The notes under the pieces are model-generated. The model made no database searches, had not been told where the DNA came from, and saw only the letters and a program-made list of their open reading frames with translations. 64,000 nt of DNA. Origin: Phytophthora quininea (Eukaryota > Oomycota > Peronosporomycetes > Peronosporales > Peronosporaceae). The position numbers and the translations under genes are program-made. The DNA lies in the NCBI GenBank assembly GCA_011947345.1, contig JAAVTG010000531.1, positions 1-64,000 of the forward strand. The letters are read 5' to 3'. Each line of letters opens with the position of its first letter. Positions within the stretch are counted from its first letter, which is position 1. Below are positions 1-12,218 of the stretch, piece by piece.

Positions 1-3000
1 GAGCACAACCCATCGATACGCTGCGCGCACTCACGAAAATATCAACGGTCACCTCCGTCCGCAATCCGATCTCGCCCATTAAATCTAACCACTGGGAGGT
101 ACGGAAGCGCTGCGCCGGGAATTGTCCACGTACACTGTCGTAGATAGTGGCAAGCACATTGTTCCGGGGTCACAGAAGACTCCAGCTGGGTGATAACTTA
201 TACTCTGATTGGTCTCGTCATCATCCTCGCAGAATAGAGGCGCACTTCGCAAAAGTGCAACCAACTCAGCATTGCCACGCAATGACTGCCACTTCTGCAA
301 GAGGATCTCTAAGAGTTGATTGCGTTGCGATTCCAGCAATTCGCTGTACATTGGAATCGCAAATATCAAAAGCTTGCTGTCACTCATCTCTTCCACGCCC
401 AACTCCTTGTAAAATGAATTTAAGCGAGGGTTACTCTTGAGAAACCGATGTTGGGCACTAGGTGGAACTGGTATGTTGGTTAAATCGAGATCCGGAGGGA
501 TCAAGAAGAAATCCTGGTCGCCATGAATGGCGCTGGCAACGTTACAGACGTTCATATAAATGGGCAGTTGCTTCAGTTTTTCCAATTGAGCTCGGGTGTA
601 TCCCCGTACATATCGCCACTGTGAGAAAAGAACTCGGCAAGTAGCAAAGCGTTAGCCTCAGTTAGCTCGTTCCAGCCCAAATTATTCTGGTTTGAAGCAA
701 AGATCCCATCCAGAACAGTCATTGAGAGATCTGGGCTTCGGGGTACAACGTCGCGTTCTTGACCCGCCAGATACGCAAGCTCCACCATCGCAACGTCAAG
801 ACCAGATAGAACGTTATGCAGTGTTTCGCGGGAGCAAAATTCAGGTGCCTCACTTTCCACACTTTCCCCTTGGAATGCATCAGTTAGCACCACTTCATCG
901 CCGTTTTCGCCGTCGTCGCTTGTATCAACCACTTCAGAACCTGACGACATTAAGTTATGTGCGTCAAAATTTACATCACCAAAACTCGCCGGAAACCCTC
1001 CGTCCGATATGTTATCTTCACTGGGCGCAAAGGACATGTCGTCGGCGTTCGATACATTCAGCGATACATCCTCTACTTCAACTGTGAAAGTCGAATCTCC
1101 AGCACGATTTGGTTTTTCATCAGCCATTTCGTCATACTCACCACCTTCACTTTGTTCCTCGTCCGAGCTGCTGCTGTCGTCCAGTTCTGCGTCGTTTTGA
1201 TACTTCACTGCGCTTAGCTCCATTAAGTGCTTTCGCTCTACCTCCAAGTCTGTCATTTTCTGTTCATTTTGTGTAATTGAAGCGTGAAACATATCGGCGA
1301 CCTGTGCTGCAATATCAGGGTTCGCTGATTCACTCCATACACAAAGCGCTATGTCGCGCTTCCCACATGAAGCAAGTTTTGACCCTTTAACGGGGATCAG
1401 TGGCCATGACGCGAAGTATCCTAGCGAGCGACGCTCGAACGACACTTCCTGCCAAAATCGGTAGAGCCACAGTTGGTCAACATGAGATGGAGAAGCAGGA
1501 TCCCAGTCTACGATGGTTTGTTTTTTCCAAGATGACGGCAACACGCGCTCAATATTATCGCTCAATATCTTGATGGAGAATGCGATCAATCCAAAACGTT
1601 GAGGAACCGAGATTCCGCGAAATACTTGTACAGCCACTGGTGGGCAGCTACAGACACAAACAAATGGCTTAGTGGTCGCAGCAGTTCCACCTGGTTGAAT
1701 GAAGCAACAACGTAAGCAGTTCGCCTCTGATTGACGCGTAGAACACCAATGCTTCCATCTTCCAGGGAGCAAAGGCAGCCCATGAAATTCTAACCAAATA
1801 GGATCCGTTTCGCTTGGCAATGGAGACGGCAAGTCGCTCAAACAATATTCCAGAAGTGACAAACAAACGTCCGGATGGATTTCAGCGCTGCCCGTGCTTC
1901 GTAGAGCGCCGCATAACTTTCGGTGTGACGGCGAAAAAGCGTGACGGCAATAGGCGTGAACAATCGTTAAGAATTCTTGTCGGGATATTGAACGCAGGGA
2001 AACTAAGCTGGGCAAATGATGCCACCTGCACACAAAAATAAAAGATTAGTTTACAAAGTACTGGCAATCGCTTCAGCATGTTCGTACCTGAATGTTCATA
2101 CCAGCAAAATCAAGCTGGTATCCACTATTTAACGACCGGAAAGTACCATCAGTACACAAAAACAGCTCCCGCGCACCAAGTGTGCGGTACGCGTGGGTCT
2201 GGACGAGAGCACCAAGCTCTTTATCGCCACCCTACATGAATATCCGTTAACTCATCTGTAAAGTATGATACAGCCGTTTTACTGCTCTTCTTACCTTATG
2301 TAGTGTTGGCCAAATATTGTACAGCGCTCTTGGGGAGGAACTTTCATAGCTCCGCTTTGCAAGCGCGAGAAGTTTAGCGTAAGCATCTGCGACGCCATCT
2401 TCCAAAAGGATGCGATTCCAGCCAGCAGCAACCTGTTGCTCACTGCCCCTTGCACGACCAAAATCAACTTCGCCTTGGTTTCCCGATACCGCCAGCGTGA
2501 GTCTTTTATCTTTGATGGTTTTCTTGAAACAGCCATTAATGTGAACAGGAAGACCAGCCTGTTGGTGCGTGTCTACAATTTTGAAGACGCGACCTCGTAG
2601 TCTTGGCGCTGGATTACCATCTCGAAAGAGATGGCACGCCACACTGACGTATGGTGTCGAGTGAAGCATTTCATGCACAGCAGTGCAAGCTAAATCTCGA
2701 CTTCTTCCCATCCCAATGTTGTCTGCTAGCAACCAGGTATCTTTGTACTGCCGATTTTCTATCTCGAGAACGACAGTGAACTCCATTTGATGCTCAGGGG
2801 TTACTGGAGTTTTGAAAAGCTCCGCAGTGAAAACTTCTTTTCCACTCCTGGTTTTGCTGTGTCATGTTGCGTTTTCGTAGAGTACGCTCGGGCGTGTTTA
2901 ATGTCGCTTCACCATGGCAGTGTGAGGCAAACTCAGATTCCTTTCCAACACTCCAAATCGATATTCGGTACACAGATTCGGTGAATATCAATGTCTGGTA

Positions 3001-6000
3001 TAACTGGGATTTGATGAACGCAGCCAGCTTGTCTGCATTTTTCCCGTCAAGCACAAAGGACGAAATAGACGACCCTGCCTTTCGCCATGGGAATCGAATC
3101 AAGGTACTTTGCGTGCCTCGAGATACGTTACTTGGGCATGAAGGGAGAGCAGTAAACGGCAGGAGCTGGTCTGGATACCGAACAAAGGCTTGACTCAATA
3201 CTTCATATCGCCTACCGATACTTTTCCCTTTGTCTGCTCCTGTGGTAGCACCCACAGATGAAGCTAAATAGCACCCTGTCGGGTCTAAAACATAAAAACC
3301 GTCTCCGCTCAGAATTTGCATGCAGTCTGCCACCGCAAAGCCGCACAAGAGGCCAGAGCGTGACGTCTCCCCACGGAACAAGTTATTGATGTCAGTCTCG
3401 CTCAACACCACGTTGTGAATGTGTATACAAATTGCTTCATCTTGAAGCGGTTGTAGAGATGGTTGAATCACTCTCTGTGAGGGGTGATGTCGGTAGTCCA
3501 AAAGAACTCCACCTGGCTTCCACCAAAACGCTCGGCAGCCAGTATTGTTTCCCAGAGCATTGCATGGCACCATTCAGACTGCGGAGGCACAATGCGTTGT
3601 AAAGCGTTCGGCGGAGGGCATACAACGCGCTGACTTGTTACGGACGACTGAGCTAGCTTCGAATGTAATGAAGCAGCCCCTAGGATAGCGGCCACTTTCT
3701 TTGGTACTTTTTCGATATAAAAGCCACCCCTCGTCTAACTTCTCTCGATTCGTTCCACTCCATATCATCAAACGTCAGCTGGACGGCGCGGACAAGGCGG
3801 TTCCTGTGGTCAAGCAAAACCATGTCTTGAGAAACAAAGGACTCCATCACAGACTCTAAAGCAGATAGGTCTCCACCAATAATCTCGTAAATCTTCAAAC
3901 ATGCGTCGACTTGCTTCTCACTCAAGACAACGTTGTGTGGTAGTCTCATTGTAGCCTCTAAGTAATCCTCGATCGCAAAAGTATCCTTGAGACCAAACGA
4001 GGAAAGAAGCGACTGCGAAATAATATGGCCACTGGGACAAGAATACAAAAGCGGCTCGAGGACGGCGTCGGACTCTGTCGCTATTTGGCACGGGTACACA
4101 AAACACTTGCCCGTCCAAATCCACTGACTGTTCTCCAGTTTGCGATAAATGGTAGACGTCTTCCAACCTTCTTCATCCGACAAGCGAGACATCTCAAGTT
4201 GTTCGTACATCAAGTGCACTTCAGCTAAGGGGAAACGCCATGGTTGGGAAGAGGATGAATGTGAGGCAACCTCTCCTTCGGCAGGAATTTTTCCACGGTA
4301 TTCTTCCCAGCGGGACCCGATTGCCTCCAGTTGCTTTGCAACCACGAAAGTATCAACTTGCTCTTTCCACCCAAATGCTGTAAGAAGCGCTTCCGACACC
4401 AATTCGCCATCAAGTATATCCGTGGAAAACGAACAGAACCACTACGTTAACAAAACATGTCAGTATCTAAACAACGATGGATGCAGTCATAGATATTTTC
4501 GTACCGCATCTTTTTGTGGCCGCATACTAGCAGCACAAGATAGTTGCGGCCGACTTGTATCTGTTGCCGAATATTTCCAAGGCATTGCTGGATCCAGGGG
4601 CCCCGGCGAACTGGGAGCCAGTAAACAGTTCTCAAGTCAGCCACGATGTTCTGGGTTTCTCGTAAGGTTTGGACCCTATTTTCTTGTTCTGCTGCGGTAT
4701 CATTGGAGTTTGTATCATCCACCATCGTATCGAAGTACTTATTGACAATGATCAGCAGGCTGTGTGCTTTCGTACACGCTTGATTCACAGAGTCTGCGTC
4801 ACCTTCTTGATATATTGCTTCGATAGATCGTGCACTCTCCAGCACGGCATGGCACGATAAACCAGTTCGAAGACCTAACGATCGTAGAATTTCTACTACT
4901 GATGGAGTTGAAAAGGCGTCAGCAGGAAGACTGTTTTCTCCCACGAGTTCGCTGAGTTCATTGACACTTGGGTCATGCAACTGATTCACCGGACGAAGAA
5001 TTCGCTTCCTAGACGGAATGATAGCTTGACTCATGACAACGCTGCGAAAGCGTTGGTCATTCCGCTGGTGGAATGCCAAAGTCTCTAGTACGTCAACGAT
5101 AATGGAGTCGACTAAACCCCCATCTTGAGCTTCTATTGCTTGTAGCTGTGGGAAAACATGGTCGAGTAAAATCTTAGTGTAGGTCCATTCCTCGACACCA
5201 CAATCGCGTAAAAGCTTCTTGTCACATCTTTTTCGATGCGAAAGAAGGAATCATTTAAAACTCTTTCATCGGTTTTTGCGTCGGGGAGATAGCCTCCTCG
5301 CCTCAGACTGACATGCTGAATTTCGCTGGTATCTTGGGAAGTCTCGACAAAAGAAGATCTTCGTGGGTATACTGGAAAGATCGGGAGCTCCAAGAGAATT
5401 GGCTGGAGATCGCTTGACACAGCATCAAACGAGTTTTTAGCGAAGAAGTCACACAAAACTTCCCTCTCTGCTGCTGTCACAGAGGCAAACATTTCCTCAA
5501 AGCTTTGACGATCGAGACGATACTGATAGCGACTCAGCGAAGCAAGAAGTCCGTTGGAAGTGAGTTTTTGCGCGTAATTGTGAGCCAGAAGCCACTGCAT
5601 GCATTTTCCCCGCTCACGTAAGATGTATCCACAACATGCACACCCACACTGCCGAGAACATGTTGAAGCTGACCAAGCACCTTCTGCGAAACCGAAGCCG
5701 TCTCGGTGTGAGGAAGCACGAGGCTTACATTAGCAGCTAGACAAATCCAACCCGTTCCCTCGTCGGACACAATAGGAATCAATGGCCACTTTGTAAAAAC
5801 ACTTGGCAATTGATCCATGGTCAATAGCTGTGTCTCCACATACGCCCATAAAAGACGTATCCATTCATCAGCAGAGTAGGCATCTTTCGGCTGATCACTT
5901 TCAGAAGGAGCCACTAATGTGTACACGTCTCCATCACCCTTATTCCAGCAACGTCCCAGTACGTGCGGCAAAAACTCTTCTAGAATCGTTGCGAGGTTGA

Positions 6001-8226
6001 CGGCGTGAACATTCGAGCGCTCATATACCAAAGGTAGTTGATCAAACAGTTGCTTGAACTCTCCACGAATTACACGATGCGGGAACGCCTCTAGAAGTTT
6101 TTCCTCTATCGCGTCCCCGAAAAGTAAGTGTCTCCTTTGCTCAAATTGTTAATATTCACGCAAAATGGCCAAACTCTCCGTTTGTCAACGGAAGGAGAGG
6201 CAGCCGATGAAGAACCTGAATATCAACAGATTTTGCCGAGCCGCAGCAGTCAGATATGCAAAACTGGACAACACGCCTGAGAACGTCTTTATCCAAAGCC
6301 GGTAAGAACGTTCCTTTTCGCGCTAGATTTCGAAAAAACCGGGGTCATTGCGCTGTAAACAGCATTGTGTTGTACCAGTAGTTCACGTAGCGAGCTCGGC
6401 AATTGCACTGTAGCAAACGATATGACATTCAGCGCGCTCTCTAGTTTTTCCCACTCGTTGATGCTGTCATCAACCAATACACACGCATTGGGTGCAACCG
6501 ATTTTCCAGGGGCTTCCGAAGACTGTGGCATTGACGGAAAAATACCGGTTGATCCGTCATAATGCGAAATAACTCGAGTACAATATTGTTCCACGGGCTT
6601 GCGGGGAGCTTTGATGGAAAAATGTTAGATATTTTGCAGGGTCAGCTTCACAAATTCTTTTGGCTTCCAGCAGAAACGTCAGGTATGCTGGAGCAACCGC
6701 ATCGACTAAAACGCTAGTATTCCATTCGGACCGTAGCTTCCCGTCGCCAGCCATATCATCACCATGCCAAATATCTCGCCGATTCGAGGATAACTCAAAG
6801 TATCCATTGATGTGGACAGGCAACCCCACTCGAACGGGAAGCGGCAGAAAGCAAAAGGCTCGTCCTTCCATAACCATTCCGTCAATACGGCTAGCAATGC
6901 CAACCCACGGAATCAACTTCAGAAATTCGTTTTCAGCAGCACACGCCATCTCACGGGCCTTCCCACCTCCAATCTGATTGCACACCAGATATTCCTCGAC
7001 GCTTTCCTCTAGTTGATCACTCTTATTCAACAGCTCTTGAGTGGGCACTTCACTATCCGCATCGAAGCTGCGAAAAAGTTCTCTGAGATCTATCCGCTGA
7101 TGTCTTTTAATGTGCAGTACTTGCGTCACAGACGGGAGGTCTTCTTTTGGAGTGGAGCGCAGTCGCTCGTAGAACGCCTTCTTTGATGATAACCCGGTGC
7201 TGTCTGCGACACCATCGCCTCTCATGAATCGATCAATCTTTCGCCATGAATCACCGCGATCTTCCGCGGGCACTTCGGCACCATAAAGAAGTTCCGGAGG
7301 TTGGTCGATCGCCGACTGCAAATATACTTCCACTTGGCGCACGTTTCGAAGGAACAACATCGTGTCCGTGATACTGCCTTGGAAGCTTCTGAATAAATCA
7401 ACAATCTCCTGCTCTGAGTAGCCTCGGCGCTTAATCTCGCTCGTTTCTGCCAGCTTGCTCGTGCGAAGTGGGAACCGGAACAAGGTGCCGTTGTAGCGCT
7501 GTGTCAAGTCGCACCCAAACATGTTCTTGAACGGCGCAAACTGATCAGGATACTGCTTCACGATATTGGCATTGGCAAACCGGATCTTGATACCCGGGTT
7601 CGCCGCCGAAATGCCCGGCAAATGCGTCGCATGAGGGTCGAACATCACTGCAGCACCGCTCAATACATCCATGTCAGAAGACGCACAAAACATTATAGTG
7701 TTCCACAATCTCTCTCACCGATGGAATTGGCAGACACAATAGACGGGAGATCCGTGAAGTGATAGACCGAGTTGAAGCCCAAGCCGAATCGGCCCGTAGT
7801 GGAAGCTCGCTGCAGCTTGCTGGCTTGGCCAATGCGGGCCAAACTGATGAAATCTGCGTCTGTAAACTCTGCGTCGTTGTACTGAAAAAGTATCGAAATA
7901 CAACAACAGCATGATGAGTGCAGCCCCTAATGAAATTGCTTGGAAGTTCAGATGCAGACTCGTACACAATACAGTGCTGGGCCCTGCCACTTAGCCATCT
8001 CCGGGCCCAGCAGCGTGTCCGTCCCGTACGTGCAGCGGTTGTACACGATGCAGACGCGCGAGGCGCCGGCGTCGTCGGCGTTCTGGATGAGCTCGCTCAT
8101 GATGCTCGGGCCGTCCGGGTACTGCTCCAGAATGTGCGCAATTCGCTTGGTCAATGCCTCGGACTGGCCGAAGGCCTCCACATCGGCGTCGGCGCCTAGC
8201 GGTGTGGCCTCGCGGCGAAGAGCCAT
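1..8226 (-). CDS. Sacsin-like giant chaperone protein, 5' part (runs off left edge)
   Basis: This looks like the N-terminal part of a sacsin-type protein. Sacsins are very large cytosolic proteins with repeated Hsp90-like ATPase modules linked to protein folding. The start at 8226 begins a Bergerat-fold ATPase: the motif IQNADDAG lies near residues 47-54 and GRFGLGFNSVYH follows in exon 2. Two introns fit GT-AG rules and keep phase: 7965-7882 and 7718-7648. A third intron near 2090-2025 precedes a 3' exon. A second sacsin module lies near 3700-1. Its alignable residues (for example FVRYPDQLLPF against VKQYPDQFAPF) lack the ATP-binding motifs. Around 1290-830 the protein carries a long acidic, Ser/Asp-rich insert. 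At least a dozen single-base frame changes occur, near 6615, 6540, 6335, 6160, 6130, 5605, 5230, 3710, 3501, 2880, 603 and 167; most are at short homopolymers. One break near 4440 is unresolved. The family call is firm; exact exon ends below 7600 are not. Confidence 0.85.
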
Positions 8227-8558
8227 GATCAGAATTGTTCCCGAATTCAGAACAGTACCATGGTTACGCTGGATCTTCTATTCGGGAGCTCGAATAGAAG
8301 CTCTACGCAAAAACAATTTTTTCACCAGTTTTTTTCCAATGAATTTTTCAGTGATCGAGCATTCACGTCAACTTCGCCGCGAAGCGCTGCGTGGCATGGG
8401 CTTCAAAGCTTAGACTCCGCAGCACCCGACAAAATAGCACTACGTGACTGCCGGCACAGAAGCCAAGCGCGATTGGGGCCGTAAACCTTGAGCTCGACAA
8501 CAGTAGTACTTTCCGGAACGAAACATCCAAAAGTGTAGAAAACGACAGTGCCACAATA
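8227..8558. other. Intergenic spacer upstream of the sacsin-like gene
   Basis: No supported reading frame. It holds the 5' flank and presumably the promoter of the sacsin-like gene on the minus strand, and ends at the TA dinucleotide flanking the Harbinger-like element. No repeat or RNA gene was recognised. Confidence 0.5.
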
Positions 8559-8575
8559 GAGGTTTTTAGCAGCTT
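8559..8575. repeat. Left terminal inverted repeat of the older Harbinger-like element
   Basis: Seventeen bases beginning GAGGTTTTTAGCAGC. They match the reversed right end of the intact copies (GAGGCTTTTAGCAGAAC) with a few changes. Confidence 0.7.
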
Positions 8576-8764
8576 TCATACGGTTCATTTTGGTCCGTCC
8601 GTAACACGACAAATAAGTAGTTTTAGCACGTCATGCTTAGGAACGGTTTGGCCAGCTGGAGTTCAGGTAAGAATAGACACAAGCTTGCCGAGAAATTGGC
8701 ATGAAGGCTGCGGAAGTGCTCACTCTTTTAAAACCTATCTCTCCAGCACGTCAGCAGTCTGACG

Positions 8765-9525
8765 ATGGTGTCTCTCTTCTCCTACGAGCAAGACCAAGAG
8801 CTCATGCGCGAACTCACCCGCCTCAAGCCTTTCGCTGCTAAAAGAGGGACAACGACAAAGGTGTGGATGGACGTAGCGGACGGCGTATCAAATGCGATCA
8901 AGGTCACACTGAATGTGAAGCAGGTTCGAGATCGACTCAACGTGCTCAAGGCGGGGTTTCGTGCTGATGAAGCGGTGTCAGCTCTGACCAGTGGTGTAGA
9001 AGAGTCGCTGAATGCCGTCAATGTTCAAAGTCACCATGATGAACGTTTGGGGCTTGTACGTGAGTACCTGTCTTTGGAATCCATGCACAAGGATAAAAAC
9101 AACAGCAAAAGGACGGCAAACAAAAGCGAGAAGAGGATCTTGCACGCTGCGCGGAGGAGATTGTTCGTGAAAGCACTCGCCGGCGCGCAATGAGGGGTCA
9201 GGAGGAAGCAAGCCACACCAGCTCTGACAGTGAAAACAGTGACGCCGGTAGTACAACATCGTCATTGTTGACGAACGTGTCCGCTTTGACGAGTACATCC
9301 GAGACGCGTAGCGCTACCCGAGCGCCTCGAAAAGGGCGAATGCGTTTACAAGCGAGATTAAACGCCAGCAGAAGCGACAAAAGCTTCGATTTGACTTCCA
9401 AGTACGTGAGCAAGAGCAGACACACAGTCATTTCGAACAATGACTTGCCTTTGAGAGACAACAAGCGGAGGATAGACTATTATTTGAGGAACGCACGCAG
9501 ACTAGTAATCGAGAGCTGGTCCTAG
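8765..9525 (+). pseudogene. SANT/Myb-like accessory protein of the older Harbinger-like element, frame-split
   Basis: The first frame starts with ATG at 8765 and ends at 9193. Its product (MVSLFSYEQDQELM start) aligns with the accessory protein of the copies at 56848 and 59379 (MVFRFSEDMDKELM start). The rest of the protein continues in the -1 frame to 9525, where ESTRRRAMRG matches SEAITRRALRG of the younger copies. The switch falls at an A5 run near 9093-9097. The second frame also has an ATG (9190) overlapping the first stop in an ATGA arrangement. In Harbinger elements such Myb-like proteins assist the transposase in DNA binding and nuclear import; that role is inferred here. Confidence 0.65.
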
Positions 9526-9589
9526 CATGTGCAAAGCTTTTCAGCGACGCACTTTTCAACAGAAAGAAATAATGATCAATACATCACAA

Positions 9590-10800
9590 CTACATTGGAT
9601 TTGACTGAGAATATCTGCTCCTACGTCGACTGCAAGTACTCACGGATATTGGGGGCTTGACTTTGAAGTGGTCGCTTGCTGTGTTACCACCGCGCAAGCA
9701 CGTTGCACAGTTAGTCATCAGCACGCCCACACGATACATTTTACCCACGGGTTGCGTTCCAGACCTCAAGTTCGACTTCACGTCCAACTTTTTCCAATAG
9801 TTGAGTATTTGCGCGTAGGACCACTCCACGCAGACACTCAGCTTACTCATGGTGCTATTAATTTGCAATTGGGCTGCTGTCATATTACCGACAGCTCCTT
9901 CAAACGGGCTCAACACCACGTCGTCTCGACCGCAGGCACAATCTCCAAAATTCGGTAGTCCTGGAAGCGTTCATCAGCGCGAATTTTCCCCGCAATACAA
10001 GACGCTCTGTACATCTTAATGTCATGGTTGCGCCCCGGAAATGAGCCGAAAAGATGCGAGATCATCCCGTCCGGCGTCACGAGTGACTGGAACTTCAAGC
10101 TGTGCTTTCGTTTGTGTCCATTATACATGGACTGCTGCGTCAAGTACTTCCGCTTGCCCCATACTTTCCTTTACTGCGGGTGGCATATAGCTCTCACAGT
10201 ACCGTCGATAAAGCACCAAATGTTGGTGTACGGAGCTCCTGCGGCAAAAATTGCTTCGGAAAACTCGCTCAATTTGCCGCTGAGAAGATCCCCACTAAAA
10301 TCCAGGGTTCTCGAGAATTGAGAGTCCAGTTGATCCAACAAATGCAGGAAAATGTTGGACAACCCACTTGGACTGCGCCCAAAAAAGCACTCAAGTCTAC
10401 CCAACGCATCGGGACCGCTAGCTTGTACAGCACGATACAGATAGCCTCCATACCTGTCGCTTTTGTCCTTTCGCGCGTGACGATATCGTCAACCTCCATG
10501 AGCGACACAAGCGTCGCCAGCTCTCTTTTGTTGAACCGAAAATTTTTGACACACGTCGTCCCACAAAGCGCTAAGGTTGAACGGAGCCCTTAAGTGTCAT
10601 CACCTCCGGTGCAGACAAAAGAAAGCAAAATTACCGACGCCTCAAACGCGTTTCCCGCAGTTTGGGCCTGCCACCAGCGCTGGAGAAGATGCGTATGCTT
10701 GTAGTGACGAGGGACGCCGCGAGTAAATGAGCGACAGTACCAAACGACCTGGCTGTCAAGATCCAACGAATCGTCGCGGTTTGGAGAATTGAAAAGTGGC
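9590..10800 (-). pseudogene. Harbinger-type DDE transposase, degenerate copy
   Basis: Stretches in several frames align end to end with the 399-residue transposase at 54753. These include the N-terminal region near 10790-10600, FRFNKREL and RTKATGMEAICIVLYKL near 10540-10410, FIDGTVRAICHP near 10180, and YNGHKRKHSLKFQSLVTPDG near 10100. The three catalytic acids can be placed: Asp in FIDGT, Asp in a GDCACG stretch readable only after a one-base correction near 9957, and Glu in CVEWSYAQ. There is an in-frame TAA just after FIDGTVRAICHPQ plus several frameshifts, so this copy is probably inactive. Confidence 0.75.
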
Positions 10801-10957
10801 GTTTAGCAACTTCACCACGGTTTGCATGCGATATAGGACCCATAACTTTTAGCTGTAAATTCCGGTTGCACCTGTTTCATTCGATTCGAGATGCTGGTTG
10901 AGACGGTTGATTGCCATATGGTTGCCATATGGTTAAACCGGAAAAAGCTTCATTTCG

Positions 10958-10974
10958 GTTGTGCTAAAGACCTC
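10958..10974. repeat. Right terminal inverted repeat of the older Harbinger-like element
   Basis: Read from the outside inward on the minus strand it is GAGGTCTTTAGCACAAC, 16 of 17 bases identical to the left end of the copies at 54490 and 57021. Confidence 0.7.
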
Positions 10975-12069
10975 TAATAACTCACAGAAAATTGTACCTG
11001 GTGTATTGATCTCTAGACGGCAAAAATGAAGAGTGAGAACGCTTTGGTTTGGCGCTGACCAACTTCACTCAATCTTCTCAACTTCACCGTGCCCAAAGGC
11101 GTCGGACACTTTGGACGCAATCTGCGATTAATCTGTGACCGCGCATCTCTTCAAAATCCGTTGGTGGACCAAGCTGTTGGATTTCAAGATCAGGCATGGC
11201 CACCATCCAACACAACAACACAAGCCACTGCTCAACGACCTTCACGTGCCTTCACCACGCAAGTCTGCTAACATGCCCTACCTGCTGTCTACCATTGAAG
11301 AGGCAGCATGTCCTGTTTATCGTGATGTCCGCATTTGCCCATTCTATACTGGAGGAGAAAGTGCTGGCAGCAGCGGAAAGGGATGTCGACGCTCGGGTGC
11401 AGATAGACGAATCCCAAGTCAGGAGCAGGTTCTCCGACAAGAACATCATCGACAGCTTCTTGCTCGCCGATATCCCGGCGTAGTTAAAAAAAAGGGGGGT
11501 CTTCTGGACGCTTGCAGGGTGATTTTCCGTGTTGTTGCCTCGCACCGTGTAATTCCTCGCACTTGGTGTATTTGAGAATGATAAAAAAGTTGATGTGGCT
11601 AGCTACGTTCCTAGACTAGCCAACATGCAGTAGTTTTGCTTATGAGATGATGTAGTAAGTTGTGCTGGTCGTTGCTGGAGTTACTGGCGCCACTGCACCG
11701 ATCGCAGGTGGTGTAGGTTTTGCGATCTCCAGCAGTTCGGAGAACGAAATGTGCACGAGAAATACTTCGTGGCCGAGAAAAATGCCCTACATTGGAATCA
11801 GCAACTACTTGGTTGCCGGTTTTACGCGCGGTATATCCACAATGTCAGCGGTGAAAGAACGTGTTCAACTGCGTCGGAACAATCTGTAATTGTTTTGTTT
11901 TACTTTTGGTATCTACCGTAGCTAACGAAGTTTTAGCGGCGGCATTCTCCGAGTTCTGTCGGCTAGTTCTCTGTCTACGTCGCCAGGGCGCTGGGGAGAA
12001 CAACTCACTACATTCAAGACACCCCTTTCCAAGAAGGTGCCACAATCTGGGCAATTTGTTCAGCAAATA
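10975..12069. other. Spacer between two transposons, no recognised gene
   Basis: Only short frames are open. One plus-strand stretch near 11330-11483 reads as a plausible 50-residue C-terminal tail (ending NIIDSFLLADIPA), but nothing upstream joins to it convincingly. The tract may hold remnants of older insertions. No RNA gene or long repeat was seen. Confidence 0.4.
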
Positions 12070-12130
12070 TTGTCGTTTCCAGCCAAATTTCCATAGGCTG
12101 GGCTATTCGCGACCTTTGGGCCGAATCGCG
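12070..12130. repeat. Left terminal inverted repeat of the Tc1/mariner-like element
   Basis: Roughly 60 bases starting TTGTCG just after a TA dinucleotide. They pair imperfectly with the right end at 14822-14882. Confidence 0.55.
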
Positions 12131-12218
12131 CGGCAATAGATCTCGCAGATATCTTTAGTGAGTTTTCCTTATCAGTCGGCTCGGGGAGCAAAATACGACG
12201 CCGTAGCAACGGAGCAAG

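Larger units (their letters stand above)
8559..10974. mobile_element. Decayed PIF/Harbinger-like DNA transposon (same family as the pair at 54.5-59.5 kb)
   Basis: The element is bounded by imperfect terminal inverted repeats. The left end reads GAGGTTTTTAGCAGC and the right end, reversed, reads GAGGTCTTTAGCACAAC. Both are flanked by TA. Inside lie a small SANT/Myb-like frame on the plus strand and a DDE transposase on the minus strand, the two-gene plan of Harbinger elements. It is in the opposite orientation to the two intact copies further right, and its proteins are clearly diverged from theirs, so it is an older member. Confidence 0.8.
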
